From Druceiella hillmani (Eukaryota > Arthropoda > Insecta > Lepidoptera > Hepialidae), in NCBI GenBank assembly GCA_039881145.1, contig JAYKKI010000088.1, positions 4,878,001 through 4,942,000 on the forward strand: 64,000 bases of DNA, read 5' to 3'. Below, piece after piece: positions 1 through 11,234 of this stretch; positions within the stretch are counted from its first letter, which is position 1, and each line of letters opens with the position of its first letter. The position numbers were made by a program, and so were the translations under genes. The notes under the pieces are model-generated. The model was not told the DNA's origin, did no database searches, and saw only the letters and a list, made by a program, of their open reading frames with translations.

Positions 1-364
1 AGGAAGTAACTCTTCAAGTAGATATTACCAAAAGAGCTTTTCAAGCGCAAATGTATCTTTAATTTTTGTTTTCGTATTAAAATAAAGGTATGGAAGACCG
101 GTACACTTGTTGTATTTACACTATATATGAACGTCCGAAATCATGTAAATATTTATTTTACAGATAATAAAAAAACAAACCACTGATATGTTCAACTTAA
201 TTTTTTTTTATTAACGTTTCATTATACACTAAAGTAAAGCCCTTATATTATCTGTACAAATATTAAAATTGTAAAGAAACTGAATCTATATATTGAATAT
301 TTTTAAATAAAACTAAGTGCTACCTACTAAAGACACACTACTAAGTCTAAAATAACAAATTTAG
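1..364. other. AT-rich sequence, nothing recognised
   Basis: Low-complexity AT-rich DNA with A and T runs and stops in every frame. No repeat, RNA gene or coding signal was recognised. Confidence 0.6.
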
Positions 365-560
365 AATATTGTTTGTTTGTCTGTTGTCGGTTGCCGGTTT
401 GTTTGTTTGTCTGTGCATATCTTCATTGTGCACGCTAATCTCAGCAACAGCTGAACCGATTTGCGAAAAAGTTGCGGAATATCTAAACCGGATGCGGATA
501 ATTTACGACAGAAATATTCCAATAGTAAAATACTGCTGCAGACCAACGTGATATTGTTTA
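365..560 (+). repeat. Degraded insect dispersed repeat (LINE-tail type)
   Basis: The stretch starts with repeated GTTTGTTTGTCTG and continues with 'CACGCTAATCTCAGCAACAG' and 'CTGAACCGATTT'. This order matches a dispersed repeat I know from lepidopteran genomes, where a TTTGTTTG run is followed by 'CGCTAATCTCAGGAAC' and 'CCGATTT'. The two short open frames here, one per strand, are by-products of the repeat and not genes. Family assignment is from memory and no ends or target duplications were found. Confidence 0.5.
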
Positions 561-599
561 TAGACAGAATACAGAAATTTGCCGTTTGAAATATTACAC

Positions 600-745
600 C
601 TTCTTTATTTTAAAAATTCAGTAAAATTTGTTTTTAGAGGCGTAGGATCTTATAGATACATTGATCAAATTTAGAACTGGTTGGGAATCGAACCTATTAT
701 TTTCTCGTCATTTGAAGTTAAAGAGGTATATACTAAGACTTAAGT
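600..745 (-). repeat. Possible tRNA-derived SINE relic
   Basis: Read on the minus strand, positions 694 to 683 spell GGTTCGATTCCC, a perfect RNA polymerase III B box (consensus GGTTCGANNCC), followed by AACCAGTTC as in many insect SINE heads. A convincing A box was not found in the 40 bases upstream on that strand, and no cloverleaf could be folded, so this is not called a tRNA gene. It could also be a chance B box. Confidence 0.35.
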
Positions 746-750
746 TTTTT

Positions 751-1110
751 GGAACGAAGTTTCTTATCGCGCGTTGAGAAAGGGGGCTAGACGGAAAAAA
801 TTAAGACCAAAAGTTGTAACGACACTTTTTGCTATAGTTGCTAGCGGGCGCGCTGCAAGCCGTGCGGCGTGCGCGTGTTTCTCTGTCTGTCTCTCTCTCT
901 CACACAGAAAGCAAGTCAGTTATTTTCGTTTCGTCTTTCTATTTCCCATTGAACAGTGTGGTGTCGCGACGATTATTTTTGTTGAGTGTATACAGGTTTT
1001 TTGTACATAATAAATAATAAAAAATAATAACAATAATTATTATTATAACTTAAAAGAAATAAAATTTTATTACAATTCCTTCACTAATTAATCGAAAGGA
1101 ACTTCGTTCC
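751..1110. repeat. MITE-like element with GGAACGAAGTT terminal inverted repeats
   Basis: The left end GGAACGAAGTTTC at 751-763 is matched in inverted orientation by GAAAGGAACTTCGTTCC at 1094-1110. The 360-bp interior is clearly richer in G+C than its surroundings, with GCGCGC-rich wording near 845-875 and a CTCTCTCT run near 890-901. The open frame at 774-1010 lies inside it and shows no protein family, so it is treated as a by-product. Size and inverted ends suggest a non-autonomous DNA transposon; target duplications are not clear, so the limits are provisional. Confidence 0.45.
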
Positions 1111-1115
1111 ATCCG

Positions 1116-1131
1116 GGTGTCCCTTGACACC
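1116..1131. other. Short perfect hairpin (6-bp stem)
   Basis: GGTGTC at 1116-1121 and GACACC at 1126-1131 pair around the loop CCTT, just outside the right end of the 751-1110 element. It may belong to that element's true 3' end; no role is known. Confidence 0.4.
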
Positions 1132-1289
1132 TCTCAAGTTTTTTTTCTTAAAGAAGTTGATCAAATTTAGGAAGAACTTTAAAATATTCACCCACTCTTT
1201 TTAACTGTACTAATTATAACCCTAACTTAGTACATATTATATCAAAACATAAACTAGACCAAACATCGACAACAATATCACTCATACCC

Positions 1290-1671
1290 CGTTAAATTTA
1301 CGAGTGACCTGTCAAAGGGGCAAAAACTGAACCGGGCTTCTAACGAGTCCACTTTTCCGAGCTAGGGCTCGCGTGCAATGTGATGTGGGGCCATGTGCCA
1401 TGCGTCTCTATGCACGGCCGTTCTGTGCTCGGACGTAAAGTGCCGCTATGCTTGTTGTATTTAGGGGAGTGTGTCGATCCGACCTGTTGTCTACTTCTGT
1501 ACATTTGCAATGCAAGGGGGAGATTGTTGTATAGCGTATATATTGTAATTATCTAGAAAGTATAGTTTTGACCGGATAAATATGAAAAATAAGTAAGGGT
1601 CAAATGCGGGATAAGCTTGCGAGATAATAAATTCTTACCGTGATTATTTTTGGTTGCCATTTTCTTTCAAC
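1290..1671 (+). other. GC-richer island with an LTR-like junction
   Basis: From about 1310 to 1510 the sequence is close to balanced in base composition, unlike the AT-rich flanks, but has no long open frame. At 1512-1530 a purine run AAGGGGGAGA is followed by TTGTTGTATAG. This resembles the polypurine tract and TGTTG start of copia-type long terminal repeats. An ATAATAAAT polyadenylation-like stretch follows near 1625. No second LTR, primer-binding site or pol fragment was found, so the LTR reading is weak. Confidence 0.25.
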
Positions 1672-2084
1672 GTTTATGATTTTTTTTTCACATAAATACT
1701 AATGGTATGTTTTAGATTTATCATGTAAGTGTTTTGATTTGATACATCTCAGATTGAGATTGAACCCAAATAAAACGGATGAACTATTTGTTTCTCATTT
1801 TAGGTTATTACTAAGTGCATTTATATAAAATTTAGCTCTCAATGTTGCATGTTTTTTGGAAAGATAGATTTCGTAAACAAAATCAATTCGGTTTCTCTCT
1901 ATACAATTCAATTATAATCAATATAAGTTATAACTAGCCGGTTGTTACTTATGATGACTAGAATTTTGATATTTCTAGTTTTGCTAAGGAAAACAAAAAC
2001 GCTATACTCACATCAATTATATAAGAAAGGACACCGGCAGAAGTCCATAGTATGGGGCCCAAATGTTCCAGGAATAAAAGTAAA

Positions 2085-2180
2085 GAGACAGAAAATGAAA
2101 AAAATAAACTCATTAAAATTTTTATTTAAATCGTCAACCTAAAAAATAAAAAATCTTGTATATTTTCATGAAAAGTCAGG
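2085..2180 (+). repeat. Fragment of a dispersed repeat shared with 41.35 kb
   Basis: TTAAAATTTTTATTTAAATCG followed by TCAACC and an AT-rich run, then 'TTTTCATGAAAAGTCAGG', matches 'TTATTTGAATCGTCAATCAG...TTTATGAAAGTCAG' at about 41350-41425. The two copies are diverged. The 1942-2142 open frame overlapping it has no recognisable domain. Confidence 0.4.
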
Positions 2181-2379
2181 TTATTTAACCAACTGCAAAA
2201 AGAAAGAGGTTATCAAGTCGATCCCTATGTGTGTAATATGGTTGAAACCACAATATATTCTTATATTCTAGCCTTCTAAACAAATGTAAAAAGTTTAATA
2301 AGTGTATGTATGTATTTACGAATATATATTTTATTTTCTCGGAAACTAATAATCGAAATGCAAACATTTTTTATTGGCT

Positions 2380-2445
2380 TTAGTATCCTTCAATTAAGGT
2401 ACGGTAGAACTTTCATCAAAATCGGTTCAGTGTTTATAAGATTTA
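2380..2445 (+). repeat. LINE-tail-type repeat fragment
   Basis: The words 'TTTCATCAAAATCGG' and 'TTCAGTG' are a standard phrase near the 3' end of insect LINE-derived dispersed repeats. Only this short piece is recognisable. Confidence 0.4.
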
Positions 2446-2939
2446 AACTGTTAAATGTGTTGCCAGACAATACTCGATATGCGCATTGTCAATTTATGGC
2501 GCATTTCTGACAATTCTCAATAATAAAAGTACATGTGGGCCATAGTATGATAGTATAATAGAAATTACGGTATTAGTTAGATGATAAAGCGGAAAACCGG
2601 AATTTATTACTTGATTTCGTTAATTAATATTATTACGTATCATTATTATTCAATGGTTGACATGATATGATTCTACTTTCAGCCAATCGTATTTTTATTT
2701 ATTTTTATTACGTCATTTGAAGTGGTGTAGATACCTACCTACATTTCCAAGTTGGTATAATTTGTTTAAATTAGTTTTTATTTTTCACATTAGTTTGTAA
2801 ATGCTGTTTCCACACAACTCGTTGTACCACCACGATTAAATAAATCAGAGCGTCTTGTTGTATCGTTCATATATTATAAATCTATAATGTTTCAAGTACA
2901 ACCTCTAGAATAACAAAGTGAAATGAACAAACCGTATAA

Positions 2940-3260
2940 CTACACAGAATGAAAAAAAAAACACGCAAAAGTCGAGTAATATTCTTCAGTGATCAAAAGT
3001 GATTTAACGCATCACGCGCCCATACGTTCCCGATAATCGATGCTTTTGTAAGCTCGTTCATAAACATTAAGCTCTCGAACTCTAGGGCGGACATCTACAG
3101 TGACTTAGTATTAACGTGGCATTGTTGCTACGTGTACCTGCAGTCTTAAAGAGGTGAGTGTGGGTTTAATGTGGGCTGGGGTTCTATCGACAAGACAGTT
3201 AAAAGTTCTGGTATTTTCAGCTGAGAGCTTATCTGGGGAATAGCATTATATTGTATTGAT
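2940..3260 (+). repeat. SINE-like dispersed family 'alpha', copy 1
   Basis: This is one of five copies of a dispersed sequence seen in the window. The core reads ACGCGCCCATACG, CGATAATCGATGC, AAGCTCGTTCATAAACATTA, AGGGCGGACATCTACA, GTGACTTAGTATT and GTGGGTTTAATGTGGGC in that order. Homologous words occur at about 10.2-10.4, 24.56-24.77 and 31.88-32.23 kb on the same strand and at 17.1-17.35 kb inverted. Similarity to the 31.9-kb copy continues to about 3260. No pol III A and B boxes are evident, so 'SINE-like' refers only to size and dispersal. The identity is unknown to me. Confidence 0.6.
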
Positions 3261-4489
3261 ATCTTCTCCTATTTAAGAATTAAAAAATTATAGAAATTGG
3301 TTAAATTTGAATAGAAAAATTAAGTAAAGAAAAAAGTTTGGTATATAATTTATTAGGGTCTGTGATTGTCTGTGGATATTGACGTGACTTGCAGTAAACG
3401 ATATTGCATTCGTACTAATATTAATCTAACGCCGAACTTTGATTTTAAAACTTGCCGTTTTTAAATTTACAATTCAGATCTAATATTGAAATAATCGTTA
3501 ATGAAATGTGAGGAAACCTTATTAATTTTTGTGATATTCAATATCATGGTTTTAAAATATACCCCTTCCTAATATAACAATCAACTCGTTTGAATTCATT
3601 TAATCTAATTTTCCTGGATTATCAAAATGGGCTGTATTGTAATTTAAAAAAAAATTTAGTTAATGAAGCATAACAATTAAAAGGACCTTGTTCGAATTAA
3701 TATGGTAGTAATAACGAAATATTATTTTAAAAAAGCATAAAAAGAATAGCGCGTGACTCTTGTTAATACGGATGAACTTTGTACGTGCCGTCTCCTCGGA
3801 TCTCCTTATTAACGATAAAAACATGTGACTATTTTCGAAACTGTTTCATTTCACTGTTGCTCGTCATACGAGACTGGTTCTAATATGATCTAAGTGAGAA
3901 ATAAATGAAATAAATGACGGCATTGGGTAAATATTTGTATCTGTTACATGGATTCAAATTCAAAATTGAGTCATGTCAAGTCAAATTTAAAGTTATGGAA
4001 GTTTGTAATTTTTCTTTCCTAGGTTCGATTTTTTAAATTTTTTACCATTTGTCTCGGCAAACTTTATCTTCAATTTGATTTGTATTGAATTAATTTGGCA
4101 AACACTTGAGATATTTTAATTTTATTGTTTGTAAATGGTTGAACAAGATGAGCAACAGTGAACTGAGATGCTCTTGATAACATGCTTCACCCGTCCCTTC
4201 CCCCAACTCAGGCGCCTCGTTTAATGTAATTCTGAAGAAGTGCATTCGACATCTTGAGCCGATATGTCGAATGGCACTACAATATTTTGGCTCATTTCCG
4301 TCCATCAACAGTACTATATGTACTAATCACATCAGTTTTCTTACGCGTACTTGTTTTCCCCCATACCACGTTATATTATATTGTTACGTTTGACGTAAGA
4401 AAAAAAAATATGGGATGATATCCTTTCCCGAAAACTATTTGAAATTATTTTACTTGCGACCAATTCTCTTCAACAGTGATAGACGCACG

Positions 4490-5550
4490 TGGAATGAGAC
4501 GGTATAATTATGAAGATGAATATAAATTTATGACGCTGCACATTTAGAAATTATTGATGCTAGCTTAATATTACAACATTCAGTATGTAACAATTTGAAA
4601 ACGATTTAACTTAATCCTCTGCGTTCTTTTTAATAATCATATATTAATATTATTTATTTTTAGGAATCTTGTAAATTTACAAATATGTTATGAATTATGA
4701 AAATATCAATTAACAGCATAATTGTGCAAGTTTGCATGAATGGATGAATGTTTCTTATCTCCGTTACTCCGTAATTTCTAAACAAATTTGTACCAAATAT
4801 GACACACAAATATATTACAGTCTATGTTAATACATATTTTATCCCATCCTAAAGTTCCCGAAATTTTTTTACGATTTCATTAGTTTCCTACTTAACCACG
4901 TAATATTGTCTGTAAGGACAATTCTATATGTTTAATTGTAAGATGTACTAATCTAACTGTACAAACGTATCCCCAATTTCCAAATTGGAACATTTTTTCC
5001 ACGGAACAGCATACAGCACAGTCATTCTTTTATAACTCGAACACGGTGTTACTCTTGAACGCGAATGGATTTTTAAAATATTGGAGCAGATATAATTATA
5101 GCCTGAACTGACGAATAGACTGCATTATTTTAGTTTACGGAAACGAAATTTTGAGCAGAAACAAGAAGAAAAAAAATGTACATAAATATTAACAGCTCGT
5201 ACCGAAATGAGGAAATTTTTAAATTCTATTCAATGCTATTTTTATCATATAACCACAACCACGATTAGCAAATAAGTAGATAACTAAAAAGTAAAAAATA
5301 AATTAAAGTAAGCAATTATTTGATACCATCTTGGGTGATCTAATGGAGCCACTTTTAAATAATGCGGACGGTATCTTTGTAGACGCTGGAATTTATCTAC
5401 ATTTATTGTCCACTTTTGTAACACAATGATGACGACGTGCATGGCACGAAATCGGAGAATATTTCGGAATAAAATATTCGAAGTCCACCGTGTCCAATGG
5501 TTTTATTGCATCTATTGCCTTGACAATAATATAAGAACACATTTTCCGAT
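4490..5550 (+). repeat. Diverged paralogous segment, copy A
   Basis: The segment is collinear with 11235-12635. Matching landmarks in order are GGTATAATTATGAAGAT, a 'CTACTTAACCACGTAATA' phrase (4892), 'TAGCCTGAACTGACGAATAG' (5099), 'GAAATTTTTAAATTCT' (5213), 'GGTGATCTAATGGAGC' (5335), 'GAGAATATTTCGGAATAAAA' (5456) and 'ATTGCCTTGACAATAATATA' (5514). The first part (about 4720-4870) resembles lepidopteran LINE-tail repeats ('TTTATCCC'). It is an old duplicated block or a long non-autonomous element. No reading frame is conserved between the copies. Confidence 0.6.
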
Positions 5551-8284
5551 GAATTTTGATCTCTCATTTTCATAATCTTCGAATCCTATAATATTTCTTC
5601 TGCTACAGTTCCATTATCGACAAATTTTTTTCACTCAGTTCAAATTTTACATTCACATTTTATTATATATAGCGAACTCGGTATATGTCATTTATCTTAC
5701 ACTCATACAAAAGAGAAGTGTTTTGCTGTGCTGCAGTCACGTTGATTTGAAGTAGATCACGCAGCAAATATTAAATTGATGGATTTTGTATCCCTAAATC
5801 CTTGAGGTCAAGTTTCGGATGTGGCCTAGAAAAATAATATCACATAAATATTGTTTTGTAACTAATATAAAATACAAAGTTAATAATGAGACTTGCATTT
5901 GGAAATCGACTAATTATGAACAGGTAGATAGATGGCAAGGAACATGAAGTGCTACTCCCATTCAGAGGAAGAAATTGTCTCAACTGTGATGATGTCAACA
6001 AGTGATATGATATGGATTAACATTTTTTTTTAAATTTTAGACTATATTTGCGAAAGTCTACTTGTTGAGAAACTTTTCTGTTGGGAAATGGGAAGAGAGT
6101 TCCACGAATCCGTATGTGTGCGTTTACTTTTATATTCGATTTAAAACGATAATTTTCATGCATTTGAGGAAAATATGAGTAAATTTATTTTTTTTAATTC
6201 TTAAAAATCTTTAAACACCAAAGCTGATTATATTGCTAAATCTTTTTGCATTTGTAAGTTGGGTACGTGTATAATTGGAATAGTTTGTTGGTCTCCCTGA
6301 ATAAAAATTGTATTAGGGCAGCAGCTCTAATTTTCTGCAGACATTTAGGAAAATATTTTTCATTAAATGTCTCTGAAATATTTAGCAAAACTTGTCGAGC
6401 GTAATATCATCCACAACCTTTCATAAAATATTTGTCTATAAAATCCAGAATTTCAAATTATAGCTTCTCAATAATATACTCTCAATGAATACATTAATTT
6501 TAGGGAAAAATTACTTACGTCAAATTTGAAGAAAATCGTAAGCTATACAAAAAAGTTTACAAATTTAGAGTGCTGTAATTTATAAATTATTGATTTAAGA
6601 AAAATAATTTACTAAAACTTGTAGGAAAATTAATTATATATTATTTTTGTAAGTTGAGCCCTTTCCTGTATATTCGCCAAAAGGGTGACTTAAGCACAGT
6701 CCTCTGCCTTATTGCACCCTCTTATATTTATGCTTAAGGGAATACACTAACTAAACAAAATTCAGAAATCTTATTCGGAGTCGTTTCCAAAAAATAACCC
6801 CCGACCACTGAACTAACAACCGTTTATTTACTGATCGCGACTATGACTATGACACTGAACGGAATTCCAGGATTTGTTTATTTGAATAATTCATAAAACA
6901 GTGTTGGAACAACTATAATTCATTCCTCGACAAGAGAAAATGTAGTCAAAAATTTTGCACGGGAAAAATTAACATCACACTTTTTAACCTGAAACACGCC
7001 ATAAAAATCTACTAGCAAATAAGCACACACGTATTTTAAAATACTATGTTCGAAAATTTATTCTTTAAGGCGGTAAGAAGGGGTGTCAAATTTTTCGTCG
7101 AAATAATATTGTAACACGCCTATCAAGCTAAAACCTGGAAAAGGAATTTACTAAGCAAAAAATTAAATATCTATTTTATTTTATAAGTAATGACCGATAT
7201 TTAGTCCAAAATTACCGTTATATTTCACAAGAGGGAAATTTTTTAATAGATAAATGACCACGTGGATTAAGTCACGGGAAATTGCTGTTTCATAAAAATA
7301 GCTTTGGACTTTCGGCCCTATAGCAAACATTATGTCTACGTGCTGTTTGGGTATATACTCTTTATTAAAGAAGTCTGTTCGTAAAATCAAACCACATGGC
7401 ATACGTCGTTTTGACAGATAACCAACCAAATTACTGAGGTTGTAAAAAATAAACAACTATTAGTGTTGAAAGAGTCAACTCATAGCATGTTTCAATACAC
7501 TACTCTTATAAACTGTAGTTGAAAATCTCTAAAATATATATTAAAAGTATCAAAAATGGAAATTTTTCAAATATATTTTAATGACTTACCGGAGTACAGT
7601 CACGAACGACAATCTCACACGAATTAAAAATTGCAGGTAACCAACACAAAATGTTATCATATTAAAAAAAAATATTTCTAAATAAAAGCAATCGTACTTT
7701 TTGGTTCTGCAAACTTTGCTTGCTTTCCCCTACATACGATAAATGCAAATAAGGCATTATATTAAATTGTATTTCATCTTTATTTAAAATTTTAAATTAA
7801 GATTACTATCACAGTATTCACCTTTATAATTTCTTCGTCTTTGTCACTGCTTGTAAAGGAATTTCTTACGAATTGCAGTTTATATTAACGAATATTATTA
7901 CTATATTTTTTGCAACATATTTTTTACAAAATATCAGTTTTTAATTCTTGTTTATAACTTTTAAATTTTCCTTTTATGCTATTTTAATTAACAAGTTTCA
8001 TTCATATTTCATTAATATCATCGATGTGGAATAAAAATTTAAGAAAAATAGATTTCTAGATTTTAATTTATCATTACATTTAAGTTATATGTAAATTATA
8101 AGTATATAGTACTCAATATTCAAATGTTTATACTTTTAAAGTATAGAAACTAGATAGTTTGGTTACTTCTAACGCTTCGGTAAAAAGAAATCATTAATAT
8201 AAGCAATAGGTTTCTCATCATAAGTCACATGCATTATCATTTTAAAATCATGTGAGGATTGAAATTTGCATTTTGTCGAAATCA
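5551..8284. other. Long AT-rich gap, no gene recognised
   Basis: The stretch is AT-rich with no repeat or domain I can name. The minus-strand frame at 7181-7456 (91 codons) stays open and includes the stretch SKRRMPCGLILRTDFF, but matches no family I recognise. It could be a remnant of a mobile-element protein or chance. Confidence 0.5.
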
Positions 8285-8480
8285 AATATAAATAAGTCTA
8301 ATCTTCGCCCATTTATAAGTTTAAATCAACACCACTCTGAAACGTTAAGGATCCGACAGCCATTGTAATATGAAAATAGCGATAACATCCCGTTATGAGA
8401 AACAATGAATGGTTTAGCGTTGACGTGCCGCATTTCAGTTTATGTACTACCCGCATTAGATAACTGTTTGGCAATATTCG
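8285..8480 (+). repeat. Dispersed family 'gamma', copy 1
   Basis: Landmarks are 'CTTCGCCCATTTATAAGTTT', 'GGATCCGACAG', 'GCGATAACATCCCG', 'AGCGTTGACG', 'CATTTCAGTTTATG' and 'GGCAATATTCGG'. The same order is found at 15270-15445 on the plus strand and at 26905-27080 on the minus strand. The copy ends where the palindromic element at 8486 begins. Family unknown. Confidence 0.55.
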
Positions 8481-8485
8481 GTTAT

Positions 8486-8788
8486 TGAATATATTTGGCG
8501 TTAATTTTGTAGAAATTCATTATTCCCAATTAAATGAAACTACGTGATGTAGTACTATTTCTGCTCACGAACCCCAATTAAATGAAACTACGTGATGTAG
8601 TATTATTTCACTCTGAAACTACGTGATGTAGTATTATTATTACAACATCTTCAGGTGGGATATTAGCAAATATCTTTGCTAATATCCTACCTGAAGATGT
8701 AATACAACGAAACCTAGGTCGTGGTAAAGAAATTAAAGAAAGTAGAAATAATACTACATCACGTAGTTTCATTTAATGGGGAATATTC
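8486..8788. mobile_element. Palindromic MITE-like family 'beta', copy 1
   Basis: A leader (TGAATATATTTGGCG, then TTAATTTTGTAGAAATTC) precedes the phrase AATTAAATGAAACTACGTGA, which occurs at 8529 and 8577 with a truncated third repeat at 8615. The same phrase returns inverted at about 8747-8776. The centre is a near-perfect hairpin: 8645-8670 pairs with 8675-8700 with one mismatch in 26 and a 4-base loop. The right arm carries AACCTAGGTCGTGGTAAAGA without its left partner, so part of the left arm seems deleted. No transposase is encoded; it would depend on an enzyme supplied elsewhere. Shared ends with two further copies show it is a dispersed family. Confidence 0.7.
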
Positions 8789-9462
8789 GATGATATAAGA
8801 TGTATTGATGTATCTATAAACGAAATATGGTATTTGTTAAACGAACTCATTTTTTTTATTTAACGCTATTTCGTCTAGTAATGAATTTATTGAAATACGA
8901 AATACGAGATCGAAAAGATCAACGTGAAATTTACATTTCTAAGTGAAATTTCTTCACACACTTCACATATTCGTTCGCATTGTTAATGGTTTAGATGCAT
9001 TTGCATTGTAAATTTGTTCACAATATAAATGATGTTAATTTATACGATGAGTGTATTTTATTGTTACACAAGACAGGTTTGTTATTAATAAGGTGTTAGA
9101 AATACTTATTGACTCGATCACTGAAGTAAAGCTATGATTGTGTCGGGTGTTCAGTTTGAGTGATTAGATGGAAATATTACGTCACATTAACTTTAAAAAA
9201 ACACTAATATCTTTTAAATTTATTGTATAGTTATGGAAGTAGACTAGTGTCATTGATGATGGAAATGTTATTTTTCATGAGAGTGCCCGATATAAAAAAA
9301 TAATATATCATAAATCACGCTGGATTGTTAAATACGTGTACTTTGCCCAAGAAATTAATTTTTTTTCAATTTTGTATTATTTAAAATATTTCATAGTCTT
9401 TAGTCGTTTTAGAGATATCGTTCAAATTTTAAAAAAATCTAGTGAAATCGTTAGCTAATTAA

Positions 9463-10054
9463 CATTAGAGTGGACGCGCGCACAATTACTCCTTGAGTGC
9501 TATATGCTATGTGTACTAAAATCAAATTGAGCTACGCATGCAGGCTACATGTGTAGCTCAATTTGATTTTAGTTATTTACTATGAAAAAAAGGAAAAAAA
9601 TGAAACGAAACCGCAATATTATTAAGAATACACTATATTTTTATTTGTTGAACATAAATCGCTACAAAACTCAACCTTGCTTTTGTAATTACAAACAAAA
9701 TATTAATCTTCTAAAAAAATCAATTTTTTTGACGGTATGAGATCAAGTCGTAATAATTATCGTTTGGTGCTAGCAAAATGAGATCTAATAATTTTTTCTC
9801 AGTCATGTAGAGACATGTGTTGATATGCAGTGTATGTTTTATTCATTTTCATCACTTTCAGGACATACAAGAATCTGATGTTCACCGCATATACGCCTAG
9901 CACATTTGCCGCATTGCTTGCGCATGCTCCGGTCTCGAGCTCTATTAAAAAAAACATTACCCACACCTCCTTGAATAGGCATATCCACTTGCAAATGTAT
10001 TCTGTTATAGAATAATACTGGGTTACATGTATAGCTCGCATGTGCACTCTAATG
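9463..10054. mobile_element. Candidate non-autonomous element with short inverted ends
   Basis: CATTAGAGTG at 9463-9472 is matched by CACTCTAATG at 10045-10054 and the match continues weakly inwards (GCGCGC against GCGAGC). Near the left end is a long hairpin: 9515-9535 pairs perfectly with 9553-9573 (21 bp), extending to 26 bp with one G-T pair and a 7-base loop. The open frames on both strands at about 9800-10047 have no known domain. Target duplications were not seen, so the element limits are tentative. Confidence 0.35.
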
Positions 10055-10199
10055 ATAAAATAGATTTATTTCACAAAAAAACACTTTTAGTACAATATTT
10101 CAAATTAAAATACCGTACAAAAATATGAATATTTTTGGAAAAAAGTTATTTTTCAAATGCCCCCTCTAAAATAGTAAGCTTAAAGTAAAAAAACCGTTT

Positions 10200-10400
10200 A
10201 ACTATATCAAATAAGAAAATGGAAAAAATACACGTAGTAGTTCGTAAGATTTATCAGTGACCAAAAATTTATTTAATGCACCGCGCGCCAATATGTTCTC
10301 TAAAATCGATACGCTAGTAAGCTCGTTCATAAATATTAAGCTCGCGTTCTTCAGGGCGGGCATGGACAGTGACTTGCTATTCACATGACGTACTTGATAG
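10200..10400 (+). repeat. SINE-like dispersed family 'alpha', copy 2
   Basis: Core words GCACCGCGCGCC, AAAATCGATACGC, AAGCTCGTTCATAAATATTA, AGGGCGGGCATGGACA and GTGACTTGCTATTCACATGA align with copy 1. The match begins further upstream, near 'AAAATGGAAAAAATACACG'. After about 10400 the family's 'TTTAATGTGGGC' end is missing, so this copy is truncated. Confidence 0.6.
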
Positions 10401-10555
10401 AGTAATCTAGATGGATTAGGAACGATTTTGTGCAATAATTTAAAAAAATGTCAATATACGATTTAGGCAAAACTTCTAATGTCATTTTTCTATATTAAAT
10501 TTTTTAGAGTCTAATAATCCTCATGTGCATGTAGGTATGACTCGTAGTCAATATG

Positions 10556-10556
<1 letters not shown>

Positions 10557-10593
<37 letters not shown>
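10557..10593. repeat. (TA)n microsatellite
   Basis: About 18 uninterrupted TA dinucleotides. The open frame running through it at 10525-10716 is an artefact. Confidence 0.9.
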
Positions 10594-10596
<3 letters not shown>

Positions 10597-11234
10597 GACG
10601 CTTTTATAGTTTATACCGGAACAGCCGAGCTAGAGATTCGTAAATATTTGGATTGCCTTCCATTACACGAAAGTATATACAATAAAAGCATTAGTTTTCT
10701 TCCCATGATGAGATAAAGAAAAATTTCAGGGCATTGTCACAAAATTGGTAAAAGGGGACAAAATAGAAAGTTTATCGCGTCTATCTGATTATTCGATTAC
10801 AATCTTATAAGTATTGGCTTGTATCAGTTTTAAGAATATATTCTTTCAAATATAATGCTTAATCCAAATGTTGAAGCGTTCATTAATTTTCACTGTGAAT
10901 CGATATTTGAAATTAGTGGTAATAAAATGAAAAAAAAACATTATTTATTAAGGGATGTTGATTTTTGTAATTTTAAAATGTACCCTTTTAAACTTATTGA
11001 GATTATGAAAGCTACCTTTATTTTATTTACATTCCATATCAGTATTCAAAATTTATTTTAATGAAATTTAAAAAAACTTTGTTTAACATGATGTGAAATT
11101 TGAAATGACGACATTCGAAGTAACTATGGACAGATGAGAATAAAATATAGTTTAATCAAAAGATATTTCGAAAGCGCAAAAAAACAATTGGTAATATTCA
11201 TTTATATAAATTGGTTTAACTTTTCTTTAAAGTA

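Noticed and set aside
683..694. tRNA gene
   Set aside because: There is a perfect B box but no A box, acceptor stem or anticodon arm.
774..1010. 78-codon Arg- and Cys-rich frame
   Set aside because: It sits inside an element with inverted ends; the composition reflects GC-rich repeat DNA, with no domain.
1525..1671. Solo copia LTR as a firm call
   Set aside because: There is only a purine tract and TGTTG start; no matching end, target duplication or second LTR.
8645..8700. microRNA precursor or transcription terminator
   Set aside because: The hairpin is the centre of a dispersed palindromic element present in at least two copies here, so element structure explains it.
9799..10047. Transposase fragment in the 82-codon minus frame
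   Set aside because: Compared with piggyBac and mariner patterns, no ordered motif could be aligned.
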